From Cyclobacteriaceae bacterium (GTDB lineage: Bacteria; Bacteroidota; Bacteroidia; Cytophagales; Cyclobacteriaceae), in contig JAHCHY010000020.1 in assembly GCA_026129485.1 (NCBI GenBank), positions 1 to 64,000 of the forward strand: a stretch of 64,000 nt of DNA, given 5' to 3'. A model generated the notes under the pieces. That model was not told the origin of the DNA. It saw only the letters and a list, made by a program, of their open reading frames with translations, and ran no database searches. Position 1 is the first letter of the stretch; every line of letters starts with the position of its first letter. Of the stretch, positions 43,696 to 52,271 are shown one piece after another. The translations under genes were made by a program, and so were the position numbers.

Positions 43696-44472
43696 TTATG
43701 GATTGGTTAAAGCGTTCACAAACGTGCGGATATCAGCATCCCGGTCATCGCTCTTACTTAATTGCTGAATAAACGAGCTGCCTACAATGACTCCTGCACC
43801 GTAAGCACAGGCCTGGGCATACGTGGTGTAATTGGAAATCCCGAAACCAATCAGGAACGGATTTTTAAGCTTGTAAGATTTCAGTCTTTTGAAATACGTA
43901 AGCTGCTCATCCGTAAATTCACCTTTGGCTCCCGTTGTGCTGGATGCCGATACGGCATAGATAAAACCTGTGCTGAGGCTGTCAATTTTTTTTATTCTCT
44001 CCTCGCTTGTAGTGGGCGAGATTAAAAACGAAACACCCAGGTTAAGCGAATCCGTAAGGCCCCGGTACTGCTCAAATTCATCCAAAGGCAGGTCGGGCAG
44101 AATCAAACCATCCACACCTGCACGGGCTGCATCCTGAAAGAATTTCTCAAAGCCGTATTGCATAACCGGGTTTAAATAGCCCATTAATATGATCGGCAGC
44201 TCAATTTTTTTTCGGATAGCAGCCACTTGCTTCAGCAACAAGACTACTGTCATGCCATTGTCCAATGCCTGCTTATTGCTGGCCTGAATGGTTGGCCCGT
44301 CCGCTACCGGGTCGGAAAACGGAATCCCGATCTCAATCATATCTGCACCGGCTTCCTCAAGCGCTACCGCTATGGATTCCGTGTCTTCCAATCCTGGAAA
44401 CCCGGCTGTATAAAAAACAGAAAGCACAGGCTTGCGGGCGTTCGACAGTAAATCGGTAATTCTATTCTTCAT
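43696..44472 (-). CDS. trpA: Tryptophan synthase alpha subunit
   Basis: 258 residues. It cleaves indole-3-glycerol phosphate to indole and glyceraldehyde 3-phosphate. The catalytic Glu is in ADMIEIGIPFSDP (about residues 39-51) and the Asp in GVDGLILPDLPLDE; the phosphate-binding GFGIS and GVIVGSSF segments are intact. Last gene of the operon, 15 nt after trpB. The protein pairs with TrpB in a tunnelled complex. Confidence 0.97.
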   Translation of the reverse strand: MKNRITDLLSNARKPVLSVFYTAGFPGLEDTESIAVALEEAGADMIEIGIPFSDPVADGPTIQASNKQALDNGMTVVLLLKQVAAIRKKIELPIILMGYLNPVMQYGFEKFFQDAARAGVDGLILPDLPLDEFEQYRGLTDSLNLGVSFLISPTTSEERIKKIDSLSTGFIYAVSASSTTGAKGEFTDEQLTYFKRLKSYKLKNPFLIGFGISNYTTYAQACAYGAGVIVGSSFIQQLSKSDDRDADIRTFVNALTNP

Positions 44473-44487
44473 TTCAGTTTCTTTAGC

Positions 44488-45669
44488 TCAATATTTTCCC
44501 CAGCGGATGTACGTTTCCAGATCTTTATCTCCCCTGCCCGACAGGTTAATAACCACCACATCTTCTTCCGTAAGTTCTAATTTTGAAAGCGCTGCAATTG
44601 CATGTGCTGATTCAATTGCCGGAATGATCCCTTCGGTGCGTGCCAGCTCAATGCCGGCATGCATGGCTTCATCATCGGTTGCATTTACAAACTGTACCCT
44701 GCCCGTGTCAAACAGGTGCGCATGTAATGGCCCGATACCCGGGTAATCCAGCCCGGCAGAAATAGAATACGGCTCAATCACCTGGCCATCGTGCGTTTGC
44801 ATGAGTAATGTTTTGCTGCCATGCAACACACCGGGTTTACCCAATGCTGTGGTAGCGGCAGACTCACCGCTATCCACTCCCTTACCGGCAGCTTCCACGC
44901 CTATCAACGCTACATGCTCTTCATCGAGGTAATGATAAAATGCTCCTGCTGCATTGCTGCCACCGCCCACGCAGGCCACCACATAGTCGGGGTTGGGTTG
45001 CCCGATTTCTGATACGAGCTGTTTTCTGATCTCTTCACTGATAACGGATTGAAACAACGTAACCATGTGCGGATAAGGATGCGGCCCAACCACCGAACCA
45101 ATGATATAATGTGTATCTGCCGGGTGATTGATCCAATGCCGCATCGCTTCATTGGTGGCATCCTTCAGTGTCATGTTACCGGAAAGGGCGGGCACCACCT
45201 GCGCACCCAATATACGCATGCGCTCCACATTAGGGCGTTGACGCTCCATATCGAGCTTACCCATGTACACCACACATTCCATCCCCATCAAGGCGCACAC
45301 GGTAGCCGTTGCTACTCCATGCTGTCCGGCTCCTGTTTCGGCAATAATTTTCTGTTTACCTAATCGCCTGGCTAACAAAATCTGGCCAATCGTATTGTTG
45401 ATCTTATGCGCACCGGTATGGCAAAGGTCTTCGCGTTTCAGGTAAATTTTTGCCTTGTACTTTTCCGAGAGCCGCGCAGCATGGTAAAGTGACGTGGGGC
45501 GCCCTACATAGTTGCGCAGCAAATCTGTAAACTCCTTTTGAAAAACAGGTTCCCGGATAATTTCGAGGTATTGCATTCGCAATTCTTCTACATTCGGATA
45601 TAACATTTCCGGAATATAGGCTCCACCAAAATTCCCGTAATAGCCGCGTTCATCAACTTCGTATTTCAT
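44488..45669 (-). CDS. trpB: Tryptophan synthase beta subunit
   Basis: 393 residues, TrpB1 type. The PLP lysine is in HTGAHKINN (about residues 82-90); the phosphate-binding GGGSNA and the AETGAGQHG loop are present. It joins indole and serine to tryptophan. It is 12 nt after trpF and 15 nt before trpA. Full length, no anomalies. Confidence 0.97.
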   Translation of the reverse strand: MKYEVDERGYYGNFGGAYIPEMLYPNVEELRMQYLEIIREPVFQKEFTDLLRNYVGRPTSLYHAARLSEKYKAKIYLKREDLCHTGAHKINNTIGQILLARRLGKQKIIAETGAGQHGVATATVCALMGMECVVYMGKLDMERQRPNVERMRILGAQVVPALSGNMTLKDATNEAMRHWINHPADTHYIIGSVVGPHPYPHMVTLFQSVISEEIRKQLVSEIGQPNPDYVVACVGGGSNAAGAFYHYLDEEHVALIGVEAAGKGVDSGESAATTALGKPGVLHGSKTLLMQTHDGQVIEPYSISAGLDYPGIGPLHAHLFDTGRVQFVNATDDEAMHAGIELARTEGIIPAIESAHAIAALSKLELTEEDVVVINLSGRGDKDLETYIRWGKY

Positions 45670-45681
45670 AGCTTACTCCAA

Positions 45682-46326
45682 TTATATATTTAACCTGGAT
45701 ACTGATTCGATAAGATCATTTAATTTCTTCACATCCTTTAACCCGGGCTCTGTTTCCACACCGCTGTTCATATCGATGGCATGTAACTGTGGGTGTTTAA
45801 GCCCGCGCAAATCGTTCAGGCTTTGAACAGAGATACCGCCACTCAGAAAAAAAGGAACTACTCCCGTGTATTGTTGCAGCAAAGACCAGTCAAACTGCAC
45901 CGCATTGCCGCCATAATGCTTTCCTTTTGTATCAAACAGAAAAAAATCAGACGATTGCCGGTACGCTTCGGTAACCGAAAAATTAAACTGCTCGTCCACC
46001 CGAAAAACCTTTATCGTTTTTACACCTTCAGCCTTCAGGTTTTGCACAACCGATACCGGCTCATCGCCATGAAGCTGAACAAAATCCAGCCGGTGCTTAT
46101 GAACCATCCTGAGCATCTTACCGGGTGCTGCATTCACAAAAACCCCTACCCGTTTTACGCCTGCCGGAAAATCATCGGGGATGAAAAAATCCTTACCCAC
46201 AAACCTCGGTGAACCTTCGTAAAATATAAACCCCATATAATCGGGAGCCAGCCGTGCAACCTCCTGCATATTGGCGGCATGTCGCATTCCACAGACTTTC
46301 CATCGTACGGAGCTCAAGTGATTCAT
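45682..46326 (-). CDS. trpF: Phosphoribosylanthranilate isomerase
   Basis: 214 residues. The catalytic Cys is in KVCGM (10-14), the Asp in LLQQYTGVVPFFLSGG context and DMNSGVE near the C-terminus. It converts N-(5-phosphoribosyl)anthranilate to CdRP. It is separate from trpC, not fused as in enteric bacteria. Its ATG overlaps the trpC stop by 4 nt. Confidence 0.93.
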   Translation of the reverse strand: MNHLSSVRWKVCGMRHAANMQEVARLAPDYMGFIFYEGSPRFVGKDFFIPDDFPAGVKRVGVFVNAAPGKMLRMVHKHRLDFVQLHGDEPVSVVQNLKAEGVKTIKVFRVDEQFNFSVTEAYRQSSDFFLFDTKGKHYGGNAVQFDWSLLQQYTGVVPFFLSGGISVQSLNDLRGLKHPQLHAIDMNSGVETEPGLKDVKKLNDLIESVSRLNI

Positions 46327-47129
46327 CTCGTCTGCTGTTCCAGTTTTTTTAATTCAACTATAAAATCATGGCAAGCCAGCTCAGGCTCACTGTGCTGCAT
46401 AAAATTCTGTCCCATTAAAAAGCCCCGGTAATCATACCGCTTTAATTCCATAATGGTTTTCGGATTCTCAATGCCACTCTCCGATACTTTAACAAAATGA
46501 TCGGGGATAAACGCTGCCAGCTCGTTTGACAGGTTTACATCGGTAACAAATGTTTTCAGGTTCCGGTTGTTAACCCCGACCAGGTCAGCGCCCGCCTCCA
46601 AGTTTGCTTCCAGCTCTTCGCGGTTGTGCACTTCCAGCAATACTTCCAGACCCAGCGTGTGCGCTGCTGCCGCCAGTTGTTTCAGCTTTGCGGGTTTAAG
46701 CGCGGCAGCTATCAACAAAATCGCATCGGCACCAATCGATTTGGCTTCTATCACCTGGTATTCATCTACCGTAAAATCCTTGCGAAGAATCGGGCAGGCA
46801 TTCAGGCTTCGGGCTGCAATCAAATCATCATCGCTTCCGCCAAAATAGTTCAAATCGGTAAGCACCGAAATAGCCGATGCACCCGCCTGTTCATACCCTA
46901 CGGAAATCCGCTCTACCGAAACATTCGCATTAATCACTCCTTTGGATGGCGACTTTCTTTTAATCTCGGCAATGATACCCGACCGGTCAGGCCGTGTTAC
47001 AAAATCCTTCAGCGAAAAAACAGAACGTTCAAAATACGGGCGCTTCTCTAATTGCGCTACCGGTCGCTGTGCTTTTCGCGCTGCAACTTCCCTGTACTTA
47101 TAAGCAATTATCTCCTGCAGAATATCCAT
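46323..47129 (-). CDS. trpC: Indole-3-glycerol phosphate synthase
   Basis: 268 residues from the ATG at 47129. A longer frame up to 47234 exists but would overlap trpD by 105 nt. The chosen ATG forms a TAATG overlap with the trpD stop, the usual coupling in trp operons, and starts MDILQEIIAYK, as family members do. Motifs: IAEIKRKSPSKG (59-70), ILRKDF, EVHNREEL, GVNNRNL and VSESGI. It closes the indole ring from CdRP. Confidence 0.95.
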   Translation of the reverse strand: MDILQEIIAYKYREVAARKAQRPVAQLEKRPYFERSVFSLKDFVTRPDRSGIIAEIKRKSPSKGVINANVSVERISVGYEQAGASAISVLTDLNYFGGSDDDLIAARSLNACPILRKDFTVDEYQVIEAKSIGADAILLIAAALKPAKLKQLAAAAHTLGLEVLLEVHNREELEANLEAGADLVGVNNRNLKTFVTDVNLSNELAAFIPDHFVKVSESGIENPKTIMELKRYDYRGFLMGQNFMQHSEPELACHDFIVELKKLEQQTR

Positions 47130-48115
47130 TACTTTTCCATTAAGTTTGTAAACGCTTTTAATGCCTTGCCGGATTTCAGCGCATCTGTAGCACGGGCTAC
47201 CGCATGGGGTAATCCTCCTTTTACATCGGCACAATATAAAGCCATAGCCGCATTGGCAATTACGGCCGATTGCTGTGCCTCTGTAGCTTTATTCTCCAGC
47301 ACATTCATAAAAATACGGGCAGACTCTTCAACGGTCGCTCCGCCTTTTATCTCCTCGTATTTCACTTTCGGCAAGCCCATATCAGCCGGGTTTCCAAGAC
47401 GTTCGCCACCGTTATAAAAATATTTAAACGAACCGGTAAGCGATACTTCATCATAGCCATCCAACGAATGGACAATCAAAAAATCTTTTCCGCTTTGCTG
47501 ATACAGGTAACCATACTGCCGGGCCAGCTCTAAGCTGAATACGCCCACCAGCTGGCGCGTGGGAAAAGCCGGGTTAACCATTGGCCCCAGCATATTGAAA
47601 AAAGTTTTCACGCCAAGCTCTTTCCGGATAGGCGCAACATTTTTCATAGCCGGGTGAAACAAGGGCGCATGCATAAAGCAAATGTTGCTTCGGTCAAGGC
47701 TGCGTTTAAGCTCATCGTGATCATTGGTGAATTGGTAGCCAAAGTACTCTAACAGGTTAGAGGAACCACATGCCGATGAAACACCGTAGTTACCATGCTT
47801 GGCTACAGGCTGGCCTGCGGCTGCTACTACAAAAGATGATAGCGTGGAAAGATTAATCGTATTTTTTCCATCGCCTCCTGTTCCACACACATCCATCACC
47901 GGCTGGTCGAACCGTACCGGAACACAAAGCTCAAGCATCGCATCGCGAAAGCCCTGAAGCTCGTTTACCGTTATGCTGCGCATCATATACACCGTCATGA
48001 ATGCGGCCGTCTGGCTCAAATTAAATTTTCCACGGGCCAGCTCAACCAAAACGCGGTGAGCGGTTTCTTTGGTGAGGCTGCGGTGTTCGATCAGCTCTGT
48101 TAAAATCTCTTTCAT
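47129..48115 (-). CDS. trpD: Anthranilate phosphoribosyltransferase
   Basis: 328 residues. DVCGTGGDGKNTINLST (about 75-91) is the PRPP-binding signature, followed by KHGNYGVSSACGSSN. It transfers phosphoribose to anthranilate. It is not fused to TrpG. It starts 6 nt after the trpG stop, and its own stop overlaps the trpC start by one base. Confidence 0.96.
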   Translation of the reverse strand: MKEILTELIEHRSLTKETAHRVLVELARGKFNLSQTAAFMTVYMMRSITVNELQGFRDAMLELCVPVRFDQPVMDVCGTGGDGKNTINLSTLSSFVVAAAGQPVAKHGNYGVSSACGSSNLLEYFGYQFTNDHDELKRSLDRSNICFMHAPLFHPAMKNVAPIRKELGVKTFFNMLGPMVNPAFPTRQLVGVFSLELARQYGYLYQQSGKDFLIVHSLDGYDEVSLTGSFKYFYNGGERLGNPADMGLPKVKYEEIKGGATVEESARIFMNVLENKATEAQQSAVIANAAMALYCADVKGGLPHAVARATDALKSGKALKAFTNLMEK

Positions 48116-48121
48116 ACAGGT

Positions 48122-48694
48122 TTATCGGTTATAATTTAACCAGTTCTCAATCATGCGGGGGCCTTCCGGTGTCATGATGGACTCCGGGTGAAACTGCAGG
48201 CCTTTCACATCATATTCAGCATGACGCAATCCCATAATCAACCCGGCCTCATTACGTGCCGTTACATGCAGCTCACCATTAATAGATTCCGGCACCACGG
48301 CCCACGAGTGATAATGCGTGGCCTCAAACTTATCCGAAACACCTTTGAATAAATATTCGGCATCATCTTCAATTGCGCTTATGGAAGTTACCCCATGCAA
48401 TACCTGCGGAATATTAAACAGGGATGCGCCATACACTTCAGCTATTCCCTGGTGCCCCAGGCAAATACCCAGAATACTTTTGGATGGTCCATAATTTTTG
48501 ATGAGTGCTTTCATAATGCCGGCTTCATCCGGGATGCCCGGCCCCGGAGAGAGTAATATCTTATCGTAGGCAGCTACCGCCTCCACACTTATTTTATCGT
48601 TGCGATACACATCCGGGGAATACCCCAGCACACGAATGATGTGTACCAGGTTGTAGGTGAATGAATCGTAATTATCGAGTACCAGTATCTTCAT
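48122..48694 (-). CDS. trpG: Anthranilate synthase glutaminase component
   Basis: 190 residues. Class I glutamine amidotransferase with Cys78 in LGICLGHQG, the oxyanion segment LLSPGPGIP (48-56) and LQFHPES near the C-terminus (catalytic His-Glu). It supplies ammonia from glutamine to TrpE. Although PabA has the same fold, its location between trpE and trpD makes TrpG the primary call; shared use with PabB is possible. Confidence 0.95.
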   Translation of the reverse strand: MKILVLDNYDSFTYNLVHIIRVLGYSPDVYRNDKISVEAVAAYDKILLSPGPGIPDEAGIMKALIKNYGPSKSILGICLGHQGIAEVYGASLFNIPQVLHGVTSISAIEDDAEYLFKGVSDKFEATHYHSWAVVPESINGELHVTARNEAGLIMGLRHAEYDVKGLQFHPESIMTPEGPRMIENWLNYNR

Positions 48695-48701
48695 ATAGCT
48701 T

Positions 48702-50093
48702 CTAAATTTTTTCCGCCAGCAGCACCGCTTTGCGCAATGCCTCCAGCTTATTGTTTACTTCCTGCAATTCACTTTCCGCTTTGGATTTTGACACGACCCC
48801 CGCACCGGCCTGGTAAATAAGTTGATTATCCTTGCTTAAAAATGTGCGGATCATAATAGCATGGTTAAAGGAATTATCGAACCCGATAAAGCCGATAGCC
48901 CCGCCATAAAAGCCCCGGTTTATGTTTTCATATTGATCAATCAGCTTCATGGCCATGTGCTTGGGCGCGCCTGAAAGTGTTCCTGCCGGAAACGTATCGG
49001 CAGCCACCTGCACCACTGAGGTGCCGGAACGCAACGTACCCGTAACCTTAGACACTAAGTGAATCACATGCGAGTAGTATTGAATCTCTTTGAATACTTC
49101 CACGTGTACGGATGCTGCATTCCGGCTCATGTCATTACGGGCCAGGTCAACCAGCATGGTATGCTCGGCATTTTCTTTTTCATCGGCCGAAAGTCGCTCA
49201 GCCAATTGTGCATCTTCCTGGTCATTACCCGATCTGCGAAACGTTCCTGCAATCGGGTAAATGTGCGCCTTACCATTTCTGATCTGAATCTGCGCTTCGG
49301 GTGAAGATCCAAACAATTTGAAATTACCATAATCAAAATAGAACAGGTAGGGAGATGGATTAATAGACCTTAGTGCACGATATACATTAAATTCATCACC
49401 TTGAAAACCTGTAACAAATCTCCGTGAAAGCACGATCTGAAACACATCGCCCCTGAAGCAATGTTGCTTACCCCGGTTAATGATCTCCAGGAACTCTTCA
49501 TCCGAATAATTGGACTGTTCCTGCCGGGTACGGTTAAACTGAAACGTGGTTACACGGTTATTATTGATCAGTTGCTCCAACCTTGGCAACGTGCTGGCTG
49601 TATGCTCACCTTCGGGCTGATGTTCGAATAAAGTCATCTCGTTATGAAAATGATCCACTACAATTACATACCGGTAAAGCGAATACATCATATCGGGAAT
49701 TTCCGGCCCGGTTTGTTGCAGCGTTAAGTCCTCGAAATAACGCACGGCATCGTAAGCCATGTAGCCAAACAAGCCGGCATGCGGATAGCGCGTGGGAACC
49801 ACTTCTACCCGGAAGGAATTTTTAAACGTTTCAAAAAGCGAAACCAGCTCACCGGGCATGAAGCTAACGGTGCGTGCTTCCGTATCCGGCAAGGTAATTT
49901 CCGCCTTTCCTCCAGCCACTTTAAATATGGCAAGGGGTTCGCAACAAATAAACGACAAGCTGTTTTCATGACCGTGATAGTCGGAGCTCTCCAACAAAAT
50001 GCTGGCTGCAAAAACATCCCGAAGCTTCAGGTAAATGTTTACCGGTGTAATCGTGTCGGCCAGCAACTGACGGGTATAGGTTTTAAAATTCAT
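48702..50093 (-). CDS. trpE: Anthranilate synthase component I
   Basis: 463 residues from the ATG at 50093. An upstream ATG at 50153 lies within the attenuator leader and is not convincing, because the added residues are encoded by the terminator hairpin. The N-terminal LLESSDYHG carries the LLES motif that binds tryptophan for feedback inhibition. Chorismate-binding blocks include GSSPEAQ, PIAGTFRR and TLSGAPKHMAM. First structural gene of the operon, controlled by the leader peptide and terminator just upstream. Confidence 0.95.
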   Translation of the reverse strand: MNFKTYTRQLLADTITPVNIYLKLRDVFAASILLESSDYHGHENSLSFICCEPLAIFKVAGGKAEITLPDTEARTVSFMPGELVSLFETFKNSFRVEVVPTRYPHAGLFGYMAYDAVRYFEDLTLQQTGPEIPDMMYSLYRYVIVVDHFHNEMTLFEHQPEGEHTASTLPRLEQLINNNRVTTFQFNRTRQEQSNYSDEEFLEIINRGKQHCFRGDVFQIVLSRRFVTGFQGDEFNVYRALRSINPSPYLFYFDYGNFKLFGSSPEAQIQIRNGKAHIYPIAGTFRRSGNDQEDAQLAERLSADEKENAEHTMLVDLARNDMSRNAASVHVEVFKEIQYYSHVIHLVSKVTGTLRSGTSVVQVAADTFPAGTLSGAPKHMAMKLIDQYENINRGFYGGAIGFIGFDNSFNHAIMIRTFLSKDNQLIYQAGAGVVSKSKAESELQEVNNKLEALRKAVLLAEKI

Positions 50094-50108
50094 TTTCGAA
50101 ACAGGTTT

Positions 50109-50175
50109 AAAATAAGAAGGCCCACTGTGAACAGCGGGCCTTCGGCATATCATTTTACATAGCAGGGCTGCTCAC
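50109..50175 (-). promoter_or_regulatory. trp attenuator: terminator and competing antiterminator
   Basis: On the minus strand the terminator hairpin is AAGGCCC-G-CTGT-TC-ACAG-T-GGGCCTT (50117-50142), followed by CTTATTTT. The segment GTGAGCAGC (50167-50175), which contains the leader-peptide stop codon, is complementary to GCTGTTCAC (50127-50135) inside the terminator, with 8 Watson-Crick pairs and one G-U. A ribosome stalled on the Trp codons leaves that segment free to form the antiterminator. A ribosome at the stop codon covers it, so the terminator can form. This is classic attenuation logic. Confidence 0.88.
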
Positions 50176-50228
50176 CAATCGAATTTTGATTTGTGCCACC
50201 ACCATGCAGTATGTACAAGCTGACTCAT
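50172..50228 (-). CDS. trpL: trp operon leader peptide
   Basis: An 18-residue peptide MSQLVHTAWWWHKSKFDW, with three consecutive Trp codons (TGG) and a fourth just before the TGA. A Trp density of 4 in 18 in a short ORF placed right before the trpE terminator is diagnostic of a regulatory leader. Its ATG overlaps the stop of the THX gene as TAATG, so ribosomes ending THX can reinitiate here. It begins 135 nt before the trpE ATG. It acts in cis by ribosome position; the peptide itself probably has no function. Confidence 0.9.
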   Translation of the reverse strand: MSQLVHTAWWWHKSKFDW

Positions 50229-50401
50229 TATTCTGCTTTCTTACGGCTTGTCTTCTTGGGTTTTGCTTCTACGGCTGCTACCGTAGTCTTCGTTGAAGCA
50301 ACACGCTTCAGGCGAGCCTTGATTTTCTTACGGTTACGGGTAACCCCGAACGAACCTGTTGTTCGTTTACCTTTCCTGGATTTTTTATCTCCTCTTCCCA
50401 T
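50228..50401 (-). CDS. 30S ribosomal protein THX
   Basis: 57 residues, very basic. It begins MGRGDKKSRKGKRTTGSFG, matching the THX family signature (MGKGDKKSxRGK...GxxG), followed by a Lys/Arg-rich tail ending KKTSRKKAE that is longer than the Thermus peptide. THX sits in the 30S head and stabilises 16S rRNA. A good promoter lies 23 nt upstream. Its stop shares a base with the trp leader ATG and no promoter box is seen inside the gene, so it looks like the first cistron of the trp operon. Confidence 0.87.
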   Translation of the reverse strand: MGRGDKKSRKGKRTTGSFGVTRNRKKIKARLKRVASTKTTVAAVEAKPKKTSRKKAE

Positions 50402-50423
50402 TAAAAATTGATGTTTTGTGCGG

Positions 50424-50454
50424 CAAGTATAGTAAAGGGTTCTTTTACCACAAA
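50424..50454 (-). promoter_or_regulatory. Promoter for thx-trpL-trpEGDCFBA
   Basis: On the minus strand, TTTG (50451-50454), 19 nt, then TATACTTG (50424-50431). This fits the Bacteroidota -33/-7 consensus (TTTG, TAnnTTTG) with one mismatch. Transcription would start near 50417, about 16 nt before the THX ATG. The rest of 50402-50543 contains the 19-nt repeat word at 50494-50512 and no gene. Confidence 0.6.
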
Positions 50455-50543
50455 ATTTTCCAAACGCTTTCTCACCAAAATCAGCTTCAAATCGGCTTCG
50501 ACAAGCTCAGCCCGACATTCGAAGATGGTTTTTAGAGATGTCC

Positions 50544-51086
50544 TTAAAGTAACTGATGCAACGGATAGGTAAACAAAACACAATCTTTCGACCGGTTATC
50601 CTGGTTGGGGAATTGCCACCAGTCCTTTACTATGGCTTCAACCACAAATCCGCATTTCTCCAGCACGCGGGCCGAGGCATGGTTCTCCGCATCTATAAAC
50701 GAACCGATCTTGTAAACGGGCTGCTTCAATAAAAGCTGAACCAAAGCCCGTGTGGCTTCCGTAGCATATCCTTTGCCCCAATGCAGCGGCCCGAACACAT
50801 AGCCCACCTGAATTTTACCGGCATCATTCAGAAATCCGCAAGCCCCTGTTAACCGGTTGGCGCCTTTCAACCTTACCGCGAATGAAAAATCCGTGCCCTG
50901 CTCCCACGCATGGCGGGCATACAACAGGAACGCACGTGTATCCTTTAATGATTGATGCACGGGCCAGCTTACAAAACGGGTGCTTTCGGGCTTGCTGGCA
51001 TATGTATAGAAAATTTCTTCGGCATCGGCAAGCTGCAGCCTCGTTAAAATCAACCGCGGGGTTTCAACACGTTCAGGAATAAGCAT
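50544..51086 (-). CDS. GNAT-family acetyltransferase (RimJ/RimL-like)
   Basis: 180 residues. It begins with the typical ETPRLILTRL strand (7-16) and has the acetyl-CoA loop in VFGPLHWGKGYATEATRAL (motif A, near 97-115) and NHASARVLEKCGF (motif B). The closest functional group is the ribosomal-protein or small-molecule N-acetyltransferases of Acetyltransf_3 type. It is divergent from the small gene at 51099. The substrate is unknown. Confidence 0.88.
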   Translation of the reverse strand: MLIPERVETPRLILTRLQLADAEEIFYTYASKPESTRFVSWPVHQSLKDTRAFLLYARHAWEQGTDFSFAVRLKGANRLTGACGFLNDAGKIQVGYVFGPLHWGKGYATEATRALVQLLLKQPVYKIGSFIDAENHASARVLEKCGFVVEAIVKDWWQFPNQDNRSKDCVLFTYPLHQLL

Positions 51087-51098
51087 ACATTTACCTTA

Positions 51099-51338
51099 AT
51101 GGCGAAAAGCAACAATATCGTACATCAATATTTCAAAAAAGAAATACCCGATGGTAAAATTCTGTTACGGGTTAACCCGATACAGCTTAAGGGAACCGAA
51201 ATTTGGGTAAGCAACAAAGGTGTTGAAATGCGAAACCTCGATTTTGATGCCGCTATTTTTGAAGACCTGGTGGCTGATGATTTTACAGAAGTCAACCCGA
51301 TGGAATTCAACCTGTACCTTTCGGGATTGATTGAATAA
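51099..51338 (+). CDS. Small conserved-looking protein, unknown function
   Basis: 79 residues, not recognised. It is acidic at the C-terminus and starts with a basic MAKSNNIVHQYFKKE. The body predicts mixed beta/alpha with no signal, helix or metal motif. Codon use and its clean ATG, 12 nt from the divergent GNAT start, suggest a real gene. It ends just upstream of the SRP RNA promoter. Confidence 0.6.
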   Translation: MAKSNNIVHQYFKKEIPDGKILLRVNPIQLKGTEIWVSNKGVEMRNLDFDAAIFEDLVADDFTEVNPMEFNLYLSGLIE

Positions 51339-51364
51339 GGCTGTAGTTATGTCGTGTATTTTAT

Positions 51365-51372
51365 TAGTTTTG
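51365..51372 (+). promoter_or_regulatory. -7 promoter box for SRP RNA
   Basis: TAGTTTTG is an exact TAnnTTTG match, 4 nt before the predicted RNA 5' end. No clear -33 TTTG box was found at the right distance. Confidence 0.5.
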
Positions 51373-51376
51373 CACC

Positions 51377-51469
51377 GGCAAATCGGCACGACCAGCTCCT
51401 GCTGAACTCCCCCAGGGCCGGAAGGCAGCAAGGGTAGGTGGTTGTAGCGGTGCGATGTTCGGTTTGCCA
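51377..51469 (+). ncRNA. ffs: Signal recognition particle RNA (4.5S, small bacterial type)
   Basis: The core hairpin has the universal Ffh-binding loops: CCCAGGGCCGGAAGGCAGCA with GGAA tetraloop, and the flanking symmetric loop AGCAAGGGTAG. The outer ends GGCAAA and TTTGCC pair, and a T6 run directly after acts as the terminator. About 93 nt, standard for the Alu-less bacterial form. It binds Ffh for co-translational membrane targeting. Confidence 0.94.
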
Positions 51470-51534
51470 CTTTTTTAAATCCTGTGGAGTTTTCCTGTTT
51501 CCACTAACTTTAGGTCATCAATTCAATATCAATC

Positions 51535-52191
51535 ATGAAATTCTTCATCGACACAGCCAATCTAAACGAAATAAAAGAAGCCTATGATCTGGGCGTACTG
51601 GATGGTGTAACCACCAACCCATCGCTTATGGCGAAAGAAGGCATTGCAGGCCACGAAAAAGTTAAGGCTCACTACAAAGCCATCTGCAACATTGTGGATA
51701 ACAATGTAAGCGCTGAAGTAATCGCTACCGACTTTGAAGGCATTATCAAAGAAGGAAAGGAACTGGCCAAAATTGATGACAAGATTGTGGTGAAGGTACC
51801 TATGATAAAAGATGGCATTAAAGCCATTAAGAAATTTTCGAGCGAAGGCATTCGCACCAACTGTACGCTGGTATTTTCACCGGGGCAGGCTATCCTGGCA
51901 GCCAAGGCGGGCGCAAGCTACCTCTCTCCTTTTATTGGCCGGTTAGACGATATTTCGCAAGACGGCCTGGATTTTATTGCCCAGGTAAGGTTGATTTACG
52001 ACAATTACGGATTTGGTACGGAAATTCTTGCCGCCAGTGTGCGTCATTCCATGCACCTGATCAAGTGTGCCGAAATCGGGGCCGATGTAGTTACCTGTCC
52101 GCTTAACGTGATTATCGGCTTACTCAATCATCCGCTAACTGATTCAGGGTTAGCTAAATTTTTAGCTGATCATAAGAAGGCTAACTCATAA
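51535..52191 (+). CDS. fsa: Transaldolase-like fructose-6-phosphate aldolase
   Basis: 218 residues, the short transaldolase (TalC/Fsa) subfamily. [13 protein letters not shown] at the start, VTTNPSLM (25-32), Schiff-base Lys87 in IVVKVPM, and FIGRLDDI are diagnostic. It transfers dihydroxyacetone units or cleaves fructose 6-phosphate. True Fsa and transaldolase activities cannot be separated by eye. Single gene, followed by an AT-rich palindrome. Confidence 0.9.
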   Translation: MKFFIDTANLNEIKEAYDLGVLDGVTTNPSLMAKEGIAGHEKVKAHYKAICNIVDNNVSAEVIATDFEGIIKEGKELAKIDDKIVVKVPMIKDGIKAIKKFSSEGIRTNCTLVFSPGQAILAAKAGASYLSPFIGRLDDISQDGLDFIAQVRLIYDNYGFGTEILAASVRHSMHLIKCAEIGADVVTCPLNVIIGLLNHPLTDSGLAKFLADHKKANS

Positions 52192-52198
52192 TCGTTAC

Positions 52199-52266
52199 AA
52201 ATTCAATATTTAAAATTCTAAAATTGAAAACGATGAATTTGAATCCTGAATTTCCAATTTTGAATT
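52199..52266. repeat. AT-rich imperfect palindrome (copy 2 of 2)
   Basis: The left part has TTTAAAATTCTAAAATTG and the right part CCAATTTTGAATTAAT, pairing with a one-base bulge around a roughly 25-nt loop. It shares the words AAAATT and AATTTTGAATT and the layout of the element at 22354-22452. It fills the gap between fsa and the ftsE-like gene. Confidence 0.5.
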
Positions 52267-52271
52267 AATCT

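Noticed and set aside
47130-47234. 35-codon N-terminal extension of trpC
   Set aside because: It would overlap trpD extensively and the residues do not match the family; the TAATG start at 47129 gives the normal N-terminus.
50094-50153. 20-codon N-terminal extension of trpE
   Set aside because: These codons form the attenuator terminator hairpin; the family N-terminus begins at the ATG at 50093.
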